From Halobellus salinus (GTDB lineage Archaea > Halobacteriota > Halobacteria > Halobacteriales > Haloferacaceae): a stretch of 64,000 nucleotides of DNA. The notes below the pieces were generated by a model. The model saw nothing but the letters and a program-made list of their open reading frames with translations, was not told the DNA's origin and did no database searches. The position numbers and the translations under genes were made by a program. The stretch is from assembly GCF_014646875.1 (NCBI RefSeq), contig NZ_BMOC01000002.1:62001-126000 (forward strand). The letters are read 5' to 3'. The number at the start of each line of letters is the position of its first letter. Position 1 is the first letter of the stretch. This document shows, piece by piece, positions 48,713-57,644 of this stretch.

Positions 48713-48856
48713 GTGAGCGAACCGACCGAGTCGGAGACGGCCGTTTCACGGGGACGACCCTGCCCGATCTGTGACCGGCCGATGGCCCACCGTCACTGCA
48801 AATACGTCTGCCCCGACCACGGTGTCGTATACGACTGCAGTGACACGTTCTGGTGA
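48713..48856 (+). CDS. HVO_2523-like small zinc-finger protein
   Basis: 47 residues from a GTG at 48713. A disordered acidic N-terminus is followed by RPCPICDRPMAHRHCKYVCP, then DHGVVYDCSDTFW. Cysteines at 17, 20, 29, 33 and 42 plus histidines form one or two zinc sites. This matches the haloarchaeal HVO_2523 family of zinc-finger micro-proteins. The role is unknown; it may bind nucleic acid or a partner. It is 89 nt downstream of nrdJ on the same strand. Confidence 0.8.
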   Translation: MSEPTESETAVSRGRPCPICDRPMAHRHCKYVCPDHGVVYDCSDTFW

Positions 48857-48930
48857 GTCGGGGATCTAGTTAGAAACATGCCAAATCTTGCGGCCGCCGT
48901 GGTGCGGTCAGCCGCCGGTCGGCACGAAGG

Positions 48931-48939
48931 GTTATATGA
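48931..48939 (+). promoter_or_regulatory. TATA box of crtB
   Basis: GTTATATGA, 26-34 nt before the ATG of the short frame at 48965 and about 80 nt before crtB. The predicted transcription start is therefore at the short frame. Confidence 0.6.
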
Positions 48940-48964
48940 GTTCAGTCCGAAGCGTAATTGACAG

Positions 48965-49015
48965 ATGCGAGGTCGGACGCGACGGCAAGTAGCTGCCCTG
49001 ACGTGTAACCGCTAA
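48965..49015 (+). CDS. 16-codon upstream reading frame before crtB
   Basis: ATG at 48965, at the expected transcription start, to TAA at 49013-49015, two bases before the crtB ATG. Product MRGRTRRQVAALTCNR. It has the same layout as the short frame before nrdJ and would let ribosomes that finish it restart on crtB. Expression is unproven. Confidence 0.4.
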   Translation: MRGRTRRQVAALTCNR

Positions 49016-49017
49016 CG

Positions 49018-50049
49018 ATGGTCGAACAGGACCAGATCCGGCAGAGCAAGGCGATCCAACGCCGCACGGGGAAGACCTTCCACCTCGCGACGCGGGTCCT
49101 CCCCGAGCGCGTCCGGCACGCCACCTATGTGCTGTACGCGTTCTTCCGTGTGGCCGACGAGGTCGTTGACGCCGCCGACACCGCCCCCCCACCGGAGCAG
49201 CGGCAACGACTCGAAGACCTCCGCCGACAGGCGCTCGGGGAGGTGGAGACCGACGACCCCGTCTTGGACGCCTTTTCAGAACTCCGCGAGGCCCACGACA
49301 TCCCCGACGCCGACGTCGACGTTTTCATCGACGCGATGCTGTCGGACGTCGACACCGACCGCTACGAGACCTACGAGGAGTTGGAGACGTACATGGACGG
49401 GTCCGCCGCCGCGGTCGGGCGGATGATGACCCAGATTATGGAGACGCCGCGCGCTGAGGAGGCGATCCCGCACGCGACCGCGCTGGGGGAGGCGTTCCAG
49501 CTCTCGAACTTCCTCCGCGATGTCCGTGAAGACGTCGTCGAACGCGACCGGATCTACCTCCCCCTGGAGACGCTCCGGACACACGGTGTGACCGAACAAC
49601 AGGTGCTCGACTTCGAGTACGACGAGCGGTTCCGCGCGGCGATGGACGAGGAGCTCCGTCGGGCGGAGGCGCTCTACCGTGAGGGCGTTGTGGGGATCCA
49701 GCACCTCCCCGAGGACTGCCAGTTCGCGGTGCTGCTCGCGGCGGTGCTGTACGCCGACCACCACCGCGAGATCCGGAAACTCGACTGTGACGTGCTCTCG
49801 GTGACGCCGTCGCTGTCGACGTCGCGGAAACTGTACCTGCTGGCGAAGACCCGGCTCTACTGGGCGTTCGAGAGCGATCCCGTTGCGGTGTTCCGACGGG
49901 TGAGTGTCGTGCCGTACCCCGAGGACGGTGACACCACCAAGGATGCGGGCCACTCCGGGCCCTCGCGCGGCCGGACCTCGTGGCTCGGCGCCGGCCGGGT
50001 CGGCGGCCGCGTGTCGGGGTGGCTCCGGAGCTTCACGCGGAGCGAGTAG
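49018..50049 (+). CDS. crtB: Phytoene synthase
   Basis: Condenses two geranylgeranyl diphosphates to phytoene, the first committed step of carotenoid synthesis. 343 residues. The two Asp-rich metal sites are visible: FFRVADEVVDAAD near residue 45 and LRDVREDVVERDRIYLP near residue 165. YMDGSAAAVGRMM lies between them. A variable basic C-terminal tail follows. It converges on cruF (14-bp gap); together with the crtD-lyeJ-cruF set it makes bacterioruberin. Confidence 0.95.
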   Translation: MVEQDQIRQSKAIQRRTGKTFHLATRVLPERVRHATYVLYAFFRVADEVVDAADTAPPPEQRQRLEDLRRQALGEVETDDPVLDAFSELREAHDIPDADVDVFIDAMLSDVDTDRYETYEELETYMDGSAAAVGRMMTQIMETPRAEEAIPHATALGEAFQLSNFLRDVREDVVERDRIYLPLETLRTHGVTEQQVLDFEYDERFRAAMDEELRRAEALYREGVVGIQHLPEDCQFAVLLAAVLYADHHREIRKLDCDVLSVTPSLSTSRKLYLLAKTRLYWAFESDPVAVFRRVSVVPYPEDGDTTKDAGHSGPSRGRTSWLGAGRVGGRVSGWLRSFTRSE

Positions 50050-50063
50050 CGGCCGGTCGTGGC

Positions 50064-50957
50064 CTACCCTTTCGGGTCCGGGGTGTCGGACCCACGCCGC
50101 CACGGCGCCCCTGCTGTCGGTGCGTCGAACCGATCAGCCCTGACCAGTCCGGCCCCGAACACCACCGCAACCCCGACGGCGACCCAGTTACCGAACCACG
50201 CGTTGATCCCGCCCCACAGGATCACGAACGAGACCAGGTCGTCCAGCAGGAACTCACACTCGTCGAGTCGGTCGACCAGCGCGGTGTGGTCGTACCCCCA
50301 GTCCAGCGCGACCACCGCAACGGTGGCCGACAGCACCCACCCCGCGTAGTTCGACAGCGGCACGCTGTAGAACGCCCCTCCGTTCGGGTAGACCCAGAAC
50401 CCGAGCGCGACCGCGCCGGGGTCGAGGACGACGTCCATTGTCACAACCGTCGCGATCACTGCGAGCAGCCGGATCGCCGCGGCGCGGGCGCGGTCGCCGA
50501 GCAGGAGGAGACACAGCAGATACCCGTTCATCACGAGCGGCACGAAGAAGATCGGCAGTCCCAGCGGGACGCCCGCGACGACCGGCCCGAGGTCAACGCC
50601 GTAGAAGAACTCCCCGTACGGGACCCCGGTGTGGACGCCGACGTACTCAACCGTGTACGAGTAGGCCACGAGGAGTCCGACACCGGTGGCGGCGCGGCGG
50701 TCGGTAGCACGGAGCACCCCGACCACGAGCGGCGAGCGCATCACCGCAGTCCCGATGAGGATCAACAGGCCGTTGAACGAAAGCGGCGCAGGGAGCACCC
50801 CTTCGGCGCTCGCAAGCAGGAGAACGATCCCGTTCAGCGGGAAGAACACCGAGATGGTGAACCGGTTCTCCCGGACGAGTCGTTCCAGTCGCGCCTCCCA
50901 CTCCGCGCGGGTGCGGGGCAGTCGGGCCGTAAGCGCCGCTGCACCCGCCTCACGCAT
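50064..50957 (-). CDS. cruF: Bisanhydrobacterioruberin hydratase CruF
   Basis: Membrane enzyme of 297 residues with about seven hydrophobic segments, e.g. ISVFFPLNGIVLLLAS, YGEFFYGVDLGP and VMDVVLDPGAVALGFWVYP (the D-x3-P-x5-G-x-W stretch typical of CruF). In haloarchaea it adds water to bisanhydrobacterioruberin to give bacterioruberin. Its start overlaps the 3' end of lyeJ by 8 nt, so it is the last gene of crtD-lyeJ-cruF. Confidence 0.92.
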   Translation of the reverse strand: MREAGAAALTARLPRTRAEWEARLERLVRENRFTISVFFPLNGIVLLLASAEGVLPAPLSFNGLLILIGTAVMRSPLVVGVLRATDRRAATGVGLLVAYSYTVEYVGVHTGVPYGEFFYGVDLGPVVAGVPLGLPIFFVPLVMNGYLLCLLLLGDRARAAAIRLLAVIATVVTMDVVLDPGAVALGFWVYPNGGAFYSVPLSNYAGWVLSATVAVVALDWGYDHTALVDRLDECEFLLDDLVSFVILWGGINAWFGNWVAVGVAVVFGAGLVRADRFDAPTAGAPWRRGSDTPDPKG

Positions 50958-51786
50958 AGAGCAGCCTCCAGAGCCCTCCGAGTGTCAGAAGTGTCCCCAC
51001 GGCGGTGTTGAACGCGGGATACCACCAGTACGCCCGCTCGACGTCGATGTCGGAACGGAACACCGCCAAGACGACCACCGGGTACGCGACGAGCAACAGG
51101 CCGAGGCGGAGGTCAACCAGGGTGAAAACGGCCGCGGCCGCGAGCCAACACACGAGACAGTATGCGAAGGTCCAACGCTCGCCCAGGACCGTCGCGGTCG
51201 TGCGGATCCCCGCCGCGCGGTCGGGTTCGATGTCGGGAATCGCAGAGAACGTGTGCATCCCCATCGTCCAGAGCCACGCCCCGGCGAGTGCCCCTATGGG
51301 CGGGTGGACGCCGGAGACTGCGGCGTACGCCGCGGCCCCGGGGAGAATATACAATCCGTTCGAGACCGAGTCCGCGAAGGGGGTCGTCTTGAACCGCAGC
51401 GGCGGCGCCGAATACTGGGCGGCCAGGAAAAAAAAGCCCGCGAGGTACGGCCACGAGACGCGGGGCGTGAGCGCGAACGTCGCGATCCCCAAGAGCCCGA
51501 ACCCGACCACCACGGCGCTCACGGTCGGGTCCTCCTTCCACCGCGCCTCCCGACCCCCTTTCTTGGGGTTTTCGACGTCGACATCGGCGTCGAAGACGTC
51601 GTTGATGCCGTAGAGAAAGACGTTGGCCGGGAGCAGGAAGTACGCGAAAAGCGGGAGCGTGACCGGAGTGAACAGGCCGTCGGTCGAGGAGACGCCGAAC
51701 GGGACCGCGACCGCGATGGGACCGGCGAGGTAGAGCCAGAAGCGCGGCCGCGACAGCGTCAGCAGATACCGGAGTCGCCCGAGCAT
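50950..51786 (-). CDS. lyeJ: Lycopene elongase (UbiA-type prenyltransferase)
   Basis: UbiA-superfamily membrane prenyltransferase, 278 residues. The first Asp-rich motif is NDVFDADVDVENPKKGGRE and the second lies near IPDIEPDRAAGIRT. In haloarchaea it adds dimethylallyl units to lycopene on the way to bisanhydrobacterioruberin. It is 3 bp downstream of crtD, with which it is co-transcribed; cruF follows with overlap. Confidence 0.94.
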   Translation of the reverse strand: MLGRLRYLLTLSRPRFWLYLAGPIAVAVPFGVSSTDGLFTPVTLPLFAYFLLPANVFLYGINDVFDADVDVENPKKGGREARWKEDPTVSAVVVGFGLLGIATFALTPRVSWPYLAGFFFLAAQYSAPPLRFKTTPFADSVSNGLYILPGAAAYAAVSGVHPPIGALAGAWLWTMGMHTFSAIPDIEPDRAAGIRTTATVLGERWTFAYCLVCWLAAAAVFTLVDLRLGLLLVAYPVVVLAVFRSDIDVERAYWWYPAFNTAVGTLLTLGGLWRLLYA

Positions 51787-51789
51787 CCC

Positions 51790-53292
51790 TTACGCGACGG
51801 CTTCGGCCATTGATTCGGCGGTCAGTTGGCCGCTGATCAGGCACATCGGTACGCCGATCCCCGGCGTGGTGAACGATCCGGTGAAGTAGAGGCCGTCGAC
51901 CGCCGACGAGCGGTGCGACGGCCGAAACAGCGCGGTCTGGCGGAGGGTGTGGGCCAACCCCAGCGCAGTGCCCTGGGTGCTGTTGTACCGGTCGGCGAAG
52001 TCGTTCACGCAGAACTGCTCTTCGACCACGATCCGGTCGCGGAGGTCGACGCCGGTGTTCGCCGCGACGTCGTCTAAGATCATGTCCCGGTACTCCTGGC
52101 GGAGCTCCGGGGTGTCCTCCAACCCGGCGGCGATCGGCACCAACGCGAAGAGGTTGGAGTGGCCGTCGGGGGCGACGTCGTCGTCGGTCTGGGAGGGGAC
52201 ACACAGGTAGTACGCGGGATCATCGGGCCACGCGGGATCTTCGAAGATCTTCTCGAAGTGGGGGCCCCACTCGGTGGGGAGCACGAGGCTGTGGTGCGCC
52301 AAGGGGTCGACATCACCTTCCACACCCAGATACAGCAGGAACGCCGAGGGCGCGTACGTTCTGGAGTCCCAGTAGTCGGCGTCGTACTGTCGTTTCTTCT
52401 GGTCCAGAAGCTCCATTTCGGTGTGGCGATAGTCGGCGTCGCTGACGACATAGTCGGAGTAGAACTCCCGCCCGTCCTCGGTTCGGGTGACGAACGCGCC
52501 CTCGCGGCCCTTGATTTCTGCGGCCGGGGCGTCGGTGTGGAAGTCGACGCCGAGTTCCTCGCCGAGTTCCACCACGCCGTCGACGACGCCGCCCACGCCG
52601 TTTTCCGGGTAGTAGACACCCATATTGAAATCGACGTGGCTCATCAGGTTGTAGAGCGCGGGCGTGTTGTTCGGCGCGCCGCCGAGGAAAACCAGCGTGT
52701 ACTGCATGATCTGCTGGAGTTTGGGGTGTTGGAAGTACTTCTCGACGTGATCCTGCATCGACCCGATCAACGAGAGCCCCCGCGCGTTCTTCGCCACGTT
52801 CCAGTCGAGGTAATCCGAGATCGAGGCGCGGTCCTCGTAGACGAAATGCTCCATCCCGACCTCGTAGTTCTCCTTCGACTTCGCCAGGTACTCGTCGAAC
52901 CGCTCGCCCGCACCCGGTTCGTAGGACTCGAAGACCTCCCTGTTTGTCTCCAGATCCGGAACCATATCCACGCGGTCGCCGTCCTTGAAGAAGATCCGGT
53001 AGTGGGGGTCGAGCCGGGTGAGGTCGTAGTACTCCGAGGGCTCGTGGCCGAAGTGGCCGAAGAACCGCTCGAAGACGTCGGGCATCAGATACCACGACGG
53101 GCCCATGTCGAACCGGAACCCGTCGACTTCGAGGCGGCTCGCCCGGCCGCCGAGCTGTTCGTTCTTCTCGAGGAGGGTCACGTCGGCGCCCGCGTCGGCC
53201 AGGTAGCAGGCCGTCGACAGACCGCCGAAACCGCCGCCGATCACGACGACATCGGCCCCGTCAAGCGATTCGAGATCCGCGAGGGAGTTCAT
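51790..53292 (-). CDS. crtD: Carotenoid 3,4-desaturase (CrtD, phytoene-desaturase family)
   Basis: FAD-dependent desaturase, 500 residues. N-terminal dinucleotide fold VVVIGGGFGGLSTACYLADA and LLEKNEQLGGRASRLE. Central MQYTLVFLGGAPNNTPALY and C-terminal FTGSFTTPGIGVPMCLISG are family features. First gene of crtD-lyeJ-cruF, the order described for Haloarcula japonica, which supports the CrtD role over phytoene desaturase CrtI. Leaderless start at 53292 set by the TATA box at 53315. Confidence 0.92.
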   Translation of the reverse strand: MNSLADLESLDGADVVVIGGGFGGLSTACYLADAGADVTLLEKNEQLGGRASRLEVDGFRFDMGPSWYLMPDVFERFFGHFGHEPSEYYDLTRLDPHYRIFFKDGDRVDMVPDLETNREVFESYEPGAGERFDEYLAKSKENYEVGMEHFVYEDRASISDYLDWNVAKNARGLSLIGSMQDHVEKYFQHPKLQQIMQYTLVFLGGAPNNTPALYNLMSHVDFNMGVYYPENGVGGVVDGVVELGEELGVDFHTDAPAAEIKGREGAFVTRTEDGREFYSDYVVSDADYRHTEMELLDQKKRQYDADYWDSRTYAPSAFLLYLGVEGDVDPLAHHSLVLPTEWGPHFEKIFEDPAWPDDPAYYLCVPSQTDDDVAPDGHSNLFALVPIAAGLEDTPELRQEYRDMILDDVAANTGVDLRDRIVVEEQFCVNDFADRYNSTQGTALGLAHTLRQTALFRPSHRSSAVDGLYFTGSFTTPGIGVPMCLISGQLTAESMAEAVA

Positions 53293-53314
53293 ACTGGTCG
53301 GTTAGGACCTGACG

Positions 53315-53323
53315 GGTATAAAA
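53315..53323 (-). promoter_or_regulatory. TATA box of crtD-lyeJ-cruF
   Basis: The minus strand reads GTTTTATAC, ending about 23 nt before the crtD ATG: a leaderless promoter for the bacterioruberin operon. Confidence 0.65.
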
Positions 53324-53395
53324 CGACTGACCGGGCCACAGCGTGGAGCTGGCATCGGCGAGAATCTTTACCACTCCCCGGCTCTAACGGAGGGT

Positions 53396-54115
53396 ATGGA
53401 ACTCACCGACGCAACGGTTCTCGTGACGGGAACGAGCCGCGGGATCGGGCGCGCACTGCTCGCCGCGTTCGCCGCCGAGGGGGCCACGGTCGTGGGGTGT
53501 GCCCGCGACGAGGCGGCGCTCGAGACGGCCGTCACCGAAGCCACCACCAACGTTGACACTGACGGCCACGTCGAGGGCGTTGTCGCCGATGTGCAGTCCG
53601 AACAGGCGGTGGCGGACCTGGTCGACACCGCGATCGGGGCGGGCGACAGCGACGCGATCGACGTGGTGGTTGCCAACGCGGGCGTCAACCACGGCGCCCC
53701 CGGAGAGATGCCGATCGGAAGCGAGCCATACGACCGCTTCGACGACACGCTCGCGACCAACCTCCGAGGCGTCTTCGCGGTCGCAAAGGAGGCACACGCT
53801 GCGATGCCCGAGTCGGGCCGACTCCTGGTGCCGTCGGGGTCGATCGCGAACGAGCCGACGGAGGGGATGGGCGCGTACGCCGTCTCGAAGGCTGCCGTCG
53901 AGGGGTTGGTGAGGCAGTTCTCGGTCGACGTGGCGCAGGCGGCCACCATCGTGGATCCCGGGATGGTCGCGAGCGACCTCAGCGGCCCCGGGGGCCGTGA
54001 CCCCGAGGACATCGCGCCGATGTTCGTCTGGGCGGCGGCCGAGGCCGACGCCGAGGAGATCGACGGCGAACGCGTCGACCTCCGCACCTGGAAGCGCGCG
54101 ACCCGATCCCGCTGA
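53396..54115 (+). CDS. Short-chain dehydrogenase/reductase
   Basis: Classical SDR of 239 residues. NAD(P)-binding TGTSRGIGRALL near residue 11, VVANAGVNHG (NAG motif), catalytic Ser in PSGSIAN, YAVSK (Tyr and Lys), and VDPGMVASDLSG after it. The substrate is not deducible. Divergent from crtD; a TATA-like CTTTAC lies about 30 nt upstream of the ATG, which also has GGAGGGT. Confidence 0.92.
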   Translation: MELTDATVLVTGTSRGIGRALLAAFAAEGATVVGCARDEAALETAVTEATTNVDTDGHVEGVVADVQSEQAVADLVDTAIGAGDSDAIDVVVANAGVNHGAPGEMPIGSEPYDRFDDTLATNLRGVFAVAKEAHAAMPESGRLLVPSGSIANEPTEGMGAYAVSKAAVEGLVRQFSVDVAQAATIVDPGMVASDLSGPGGRDPEDIAPMFVWAAAEADAEEIDGERVDLRTWKRATRSR

Positions 54116-54158
54116 GTCGGCTGCCGGCCTCGTCGCTCCCGGGCCGCAACCCGATGGG

Positions 54159-54168
54159 TTTAATAAAA
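54159..54168 (+). promoter_or_regulatory. TATA box of the ZIP-like transporter
   Basis: TTTAATAAAA, 21-30 nt before the GTG at 54189, which supports that start and a leaderless transcript. Confidence 0.6.
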
Positions 54169-54188
54169 CCAGTCGCGACGATCATAAC

Positions 54189-55055
54189 GTGAGCGTTATT
54201 AATCGAGACGTGTATGTTCATACCATCACGGGGATCTCACGGATCGGCGTTCTCGCCACGCTCCTGCTCGCGGCGTTGTCGGTCTTTGCTGTCGTTACCG
54301 GGACGACCGGCGCGGAGAAGCTGGTGGGGATCTCGTGGATCGCCTTTCTCGCGATGGCCGCCGCGGTGCCGCTCGGCGCCCGGACCGGGGAGCGGAGCGC
54401 CGGGGGGTTGGTGTGGGGGTACGGGCTGGCTGCGGGTGCGATGGTGACGAGCGCGGCCGTCTTTTTAGTCCCGCAGGCCATTGGACAGCATCCCCGGTGG
54501 GGCGGGTTCGGGATCGCGTTCGGGCTGCTGGCCGGCTTCGCGTCACACACGATCGGCCACCGGCTGGCGCACATGGACCTCCCGATGGACCGCACCGTGG
54601 CCGAACTGACCGCCCACGCCGTCTCCGCCGGCGCGATCATCGGGATCATCTACGGGAACATGCCCGAGCTTGGCGTGTTGCTGGGGCTGGCGATCGTCTC
54701 TCACAAGGGCCCGGCGGGGTACGCCGCCGCGCGCCGGCTCGCCGACGCCGGTCGGAACCCGTCGGTCCTCCTGGTCCCCGCCACCGGCGTCGGGGTCGCC
54801 GGGATCGCGTCGTCGCTGATCTCGTTGCCCGCCGCGGGACCGGTCCGCGGGGTCGTGTTCGGGTTCGCCGCCGGCGTCTTCCTCCACGTCGCGATGGACT
54901 TTCTCCCCCGGTGTGAGATCGGGAGCGAGGTCCACGACCTGCTCTCGGTCTCCGGTGACGCCCACGCCCTGCTCGATCGGCTCCGGCTCCACGCGGTCGC
55001 GTCCACGTCGATCGGCGGGCTGGGCGTCCTGCTCGCGTGGCTCGTGATCGTGTGA
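54189..55055 (+). CDS. ZIP-like metal transporter family membrane protein
   Basis: 288 residues, seven to eight hydrophobic segments. Metal-site-like motifs in helices: FASHTIGHRLAH, LGLAIVSHKGPAGYAAARRL and GVFLHVAMDFLPRCE, the H-x3-D/E pattern of ZIP transporters. Probable uptake of a divalent metal; which one is not known. GTG start (VSVINRDVYVHTITG) chosen from the TATA box; upstream codons are within the SDR gene. Confidence 0.75.
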   Translation: MSVINRDVYVHTITGISRIGVLATLLLAALSVFAVVTGTTGAEKLVGISWIAFLAMAAAVPLGARTGERSAGGLVWGYGLAAGAMVTSAAVFLVPQAIGQHPRWGGFGIAFGLLAGFASHTIGHRLAHMDLPMDRTVAELTAHAVSAGAIIGIIYGNMPELGVLLGLAIVSHKGPAGYAAARRLADAGRNPSVLLVPATGVGVAGIASSLISLPAAGPVRGVVFGFAAGVFLHVAMDFLPRCEIGSEVHDLLSVSGDAHALLDRLRLHAVASTSIGGLGVLLAWLVIV

Positions 55056-55092
55056 GCGGTCGACGCGACGGGTACGAACAGCCACCGACCGC

Positions 55093-55647
55093 CTACCCCA
55101 GGAGGTACCGCATCCAGGGGTAGCGCTCGATCAGGGGCTGGCCGCCGGCCTCGTACTGCTCAACGGCCGCGTCGAGCCCCAGGATCCGGCCGGCACCGAA
55201 CGCCGCCACCGACAGGAACACCAGCATGTACGCGAAGTCGCCGTTGATGTAGCCGTGGGCGACGTTCCAGTTGCCGAGGTAGAACAACAGCATGAGGAAC
55301 GCGCCCCAGAACGCGGCGAGTCGGGCCAGCAGCCCCACGATGAGCCCGAGTCCGATCAGGACCTCGCCCCAGGGGACGGCGACGTTCACGAACGCCACGA
55401 ACCACTCGGTTCCCCCCATTGCAACGAACAGGTCTGCGGCCGGGCTGCCGTTGGCTGGGGGGGCGTTCTGGAGATATCCCGCGGCGTTGAATCCCCCCGA
55501 GAGGAGCTTGTCGGCTCCGCTCCACAGGAACGCGATACCCATCATCAGCCTGAGCGCCAGGATGAACCAGACGCTCAGTGTGTGTAACTTTCCGTCGGCG
55601 GTGAACCCGCCGACCGTGCTCGTGAGACGGATTTCTTGTGACGACAT
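55093..55647 (-). CDS. DoxX family membrane protein
   Basis: 184 residues with four membrane helices: LALRLMMGIAFLWSGADKL, WGEVLIGLGLIVGLLARL, AFLMLLFYLGNW and FAYMLVFLSVAAFGAGR. WSGADKL and GEVLIGLGLI fit DoxX/DoxD-type proteins, some of which are quinone-linked (thiosulfate:quinone oxidoreductase subunit) in other archaea. The role here is unknown. The ATG at 55647 is about 25 nt after a TATA-like GTATACTA. Confidence 0.85.
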   Translation of the reverse strand: MSSQEIRLTSTVGGFTADGKLHTLSVWFILALRLMMGIAFLWSGADKLLSGGFNAAGYLQNAPPANGSPAADLFVAMGGTEWFVAFVNVAVPWGEVLIGLGLIVGLLARLAAFWGAFLMLLFYLGNWNVAHGYINGDFAYMLVFLSVAAFGAGRILGLDAAVEQYEAGGQPLIERYPWMRYLLG

Positions 55648-55830
55648 AATGTGTCTGTACATCCACCACCCCGAGTAGTATACCCCTGTGTTGGTTCCCA
55701 GATCGCGAGATTCCGAGCGCCGAACGAGATCGGGACACACCAGGCGGTAGCCACACGCTCGTGTTCGTCACCACCGCGACCGGCCCGGTCGTACGGGTGG
55801 GTTTTTGTCCGCGCCGGCGGATGTCCGGAT

Positions 55831-56238
55831 ATGACCACGTACGTTGTCGCCACAGACCACGTGGATACGAGCGCCCGGCTCTGTGACTACCTGATCGACC
55901 GGGTTGACGCCGCCGACGAACTCCACGCCATCAACTCACTGCCAGGGGAGGACGAGACCGACAGCCGGGACGTTCGGGACGGCGAGGAGGCGCTGAACGT
56001 GATCTTCTCCCGGCTCGGCGGGTTCACCACGGTTGAGACCAGACAGCTCGTCCGCGGGAACGAACCCCACGAGGACGTGCTCGGAGAAGCCGAGTCGGTC
56101 GACGCCGACGAACTGGTGATCGGGATCCGCCAGCGGCGACCCGCAGCCAACATGGTGTTCGGAAGCACCGCCCAGCGGATCCTCCGTCGGTCGGACCGGC
56201 CGGTCGTGGCCGTGCCGCTGTCGGAGGAGGCGGTGTAG
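55831..56238 (+). CDS. UspA family universal stress protein
   Basis: 135 residues, one UspA domain. Begins MTTYVVATDHVDTSARLCDY and ends with IGIRQRRPAANMVFGSTAQR then ILRRSDRPVVAVP. The nucleotide-loop GSTAQ is present. Divergent from DoxX and unrelated in position to the tandem UspA gene at 34506. ATG 55831 chosen by family start; TATA-like GTTTTTG lies about 30 nt upstream. Confidence 0.85.
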   Translation: MTTYVVATDHVDTSARLCDYLIDRVDAADELHAINSLPGEDETDSRDVRDGEEALNVIFSRLGGFTTVETRQLVRGNEPHEDVLGEAESVDADELVIGIRQRRPAANMVFGSTAQRILRRSDRPVVAVPLSEEAV

Positions 56239-56292
56239 CGACTGGGAACGGGCGGAGGGCAGCCCGGACGGTCGGCACGACCGTCGGCCGAG

Positions 56293-57243
56293 TCACCGCG
56301 TCGTCGTGGCGTCGAGAAACGCGAGTCCATGGCGGACGCACCGGTCGAATCCCTCGCCGTCGTAGATGTCGAAGTGGTCCGCCGGAAGCCGGACCAACGT
56401 CGCGTCCGGCAGCGACTCTGCGGCCGCCTCGGCCGCTTCGACACCTGCCACGTCGTCGCGCGTGCCGCCGACGAGGAGCACCGGGCAGGTGGGCCGGCGC
56501 CGGTCGTCGGTCCCGGTGTGGCGCCACAGTCCGAGCAGGGACCGCGCCGGCGTTCGGTTGGCCCACTCGTCGCCACCGAGGTCGCGGTACGCCCGCGACG
56601 CACCCGGTGTCGACACCAGCGCGAGTCGCCCGCCGTCGACCCCGTCGGCCACAACCGGAACGGTATGAGACCGGCCGACCGCCGACGCGAGTCGGTCGCG
56701 GACGCCCGCGAGGAGACCGCCGGCGAGGAAGCCCAGCCCACGCTCCCGGAGGAACGCCCGCCCCGAGAGAACGGGCGTCGCCGCGACAACCCCGGCAATC
56801 CGTGGGTCGTCGGCCGCGACCGCGAGCGCGCCGTCGGCCGCGAGGCCGACACCCCACAGGACGGTACGGTCAGTCACGACGTCACCACGGCTGTAGAGCC
56901 CAGAGAGCGCCGCCTCCCAGTCGGCACGCTGCCGCGCCGGCGACACCAGGTTCCGGGGGGCGCCGTCGCTGTCGCCCGTGTGACGGAAATCGAACGCAAA
57001 GGCGGCGTACCCCGCTGCCGCCAGCCGTTCGGCGTAGGGCGACAGCGGTTGGCCACCCGCCCCGATCGGGCCACCACCCAGAACCGCCAGCGGCGGGTCC
57101 GACGGGTGGTCCGGCCGGTAGAGCCGACCGGCACACCGCTCGCCGCCGCTCCGGAAGGTCAGCCGGACACTCGAGAACTCGTACCGCGAGGGACGGTCGC
57201 GGGACACGCCGTCTCGTTCGGCCCGGGTGCCGGAATCCGTCAC
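56293..57243 (-). CDS. Alpha/beta-hydrolase-like protein lacking the nucleophile serine
   Basis: 316 residues from a GTG at 57243 that overlaps the preceding stop (GTGA). Hydrolase-fold features: LAVLGGGPIGAGGQPLSPYA, FAFDFRHTGDSDG, and C-terminal PADHFDIYDGEGF with a His in the catalytic position. Where the GxSxG elbow should be, the sequence is LWGVGLAADGAL, so Ser is Gly. It may be a non-catalytic relative or use another mechanism. Co-transcribed with the 116-residue gene upstream. Confidence 0.75.
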   Translation of the reverse strand: MTDSGTRAERDGVSRDRPSRYEFSSVRLTFRSGGERCAGRLYRPDHPSDPPLAVLGGGPIGAGGQPLSPYAERLAAAGYAAFAFDFRHTGDSDGAPRNLVSPARQRADWEAALSGLYSRGDVVTDRTVLWGVGLAADGALAVAADDPRIAGVVAATPVLSGRAFLRERGLGFLAGGLLAGVRDRLASAVGRSHTVPVVADGVDGGRLALVSTPGASRAYRDLGGDEWANRTPARSLLGLWRHTGTDDRRRPTCPVLLVGGTRDDVAGVEAAEAAAESLPDATLVRLPADHFDIYDGEGFDRCVRHGLAFLDATTTR

Positions 57244-57590
57244 TGCTCGTCCTCCGAGAGGGTTCCGATCACGCGCTCGGAGAACTCCTCCCCGCTGATG
57301 TCGTAGTTTAGATACTGTCGGAACCACTCGGCGTCCGCGTACCAGGTCCCGAGGGTGTCCTCCTGGTGGCGAAGCACCGTGGCCTCCACCCGCGTGGGCT
57401 CCCACTCGTCGTGCTCGGCGGCGTCAATGAACGTCCGGAGTGCCCGTCCCATCTCCTGGTGGTTCACGGAGAAGCCGGGAAACGCCGTGAGGTAGACCAA
57501 CTCGACCGTGTCGTCGCCCCACTCGATCGACTCCACGTCGACCGCGTTGGATCTGAGTTCGCCCTCGACCCCGGAGATGACGTCGTTCAT
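57240..57590 (-). CDS. Conserved hypothetical protein
   Basis: 116 residues: MNDVISGVEGELRSNAVD, WGDDTVELVYLTAFPGFSVN, HDEWEPTRVEATVLR, then DAEWFRQYLNYDISGEEF. A soluble alpha/beta mix without known motif. Its stop overlaps the GTG of the next gene, so the pair is translated together. Function not recognised. Confidence 0.7.
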   Translation of the reverse strand: MNDVISGVEGELRSNAVDVESIEWGDDTVELVYLTAFPGFSVNHQEMGRALRTFIDAAEHDEWEPTRVEATVLRHQEDTLGTWYADAEWFRQYLNYDISGEEFSERVIGTLSEDEQ

Positions 57591-57644
57591 ACCGGAGCCT
57601 TCGACGCGGGGGAAGTAAACAGTTGCCGCGGCACGCGGGGTGGA

